Positions 22,988 to 23,007 of a DNA stretch of 23,007 bases are shown here, one piece after another. Source of the stretch: CAXSDR01 sp964236445. GTDB taxonomy: Bacteria; Actinomycetota; Actinomycetes; Motilibacterales; Motilibacteraceae. Below the pieces are notes generated by a model, which worked only from the letters and a program-made list of their open reading frames with translations, did no database searches and had not been told where the DNA came from. Numbering within the stretch: the first letter of the stretch is position 1; every line of letters begins with the position of its first letter. The DNA is taken from NCBI GenBank assembly GCA_964236445.1, contig CAXSDR010000057.1:1-23007 (forward strand). The letters run 5' to 3'. The position numbers and the translations under genes were made by a program.

Positions 22988-23007
22988 GTTGACGCCGGCG
23001 GGTGTGG

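Overview
The window is chromosomal DNA of a very high-GC actinobacterium. The evidence is strong G/C third-position bias, frequent GTG and TTG starts, many 4-base stop/start overlaps, and actinobacterial families (HelR-type RNA polymerase motor, DUF5302, DUF6295, PAC2). A family within the Actinomycetota cannot be fixed from this sequence alone. No rRNA, tRNA, CRISPR array, insertion sequence or phage gene was recognised. It reads as ordinary, densely packed core/accessory chromosome in which no stretch over 300 bases lacks a gene.

Layout. 1-3315 (minus): a GntR/FCD regulator, a tandem-domain ABC ATPase and a BMP-family (nucleoside/simple-sugar type) permease form a translationally coupled operon that leaves the window on the left. 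3457-4155 (plus): a degenerate NERD-like protein. 4193-5097 (minus): a GlsB/YeaQ membrane protein coupled to a uridine-kinase-like protein that has lost its P-loop. 5290-6927 (plus): an ABC-F translation factor. 6962-7125 (minus): a small ORF with an apparent frameshift. 7176-9455 (plus): YaaA, an aldo/keto reductase and a VOC protein. 9472-10536 (minus): an Old Yellow Enzyme of the YqjM type. 10648-15541 (plus): PAC2 protein; beta-propeller lipoprotein, SPFH protein and small membrane protein; dienelactone hydrolase and DUF6295 protein. 15667-17943 (plus): HelR. 17920-19549 (minus): NAD(P)HX dehydratase and histidine phosphatase. 19625-20401 (plus): methyltransferase. 20462-21805 (minus): formamidase-type amidase and DUF5302 protein. 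21888-22985 (plus): luciferase-like monooxygenase.

How the parts relate. The clearest functional units are the GntR-controlled transporter operon and the cell-envelope trio at 11615-14444. Several genes bear on stress or antibiotic tolerance: HelR (RNA polymerase rescue), ABC-F (ribosome), YaaA (peroxide), NnrD (metabolite repair), the OYE and the AKR. They are scattered on both strands and are not one operon. The hexamer TAGCGT occurs four times by my reading, and each time it lies 6-9 bases upstream of a start codon in the correct orientation, suggesting leaderless transcripts. Short tandem duplications repeatedly contain the stop codons of adjacent genes (GlsB, VOC/OYE, LLM).
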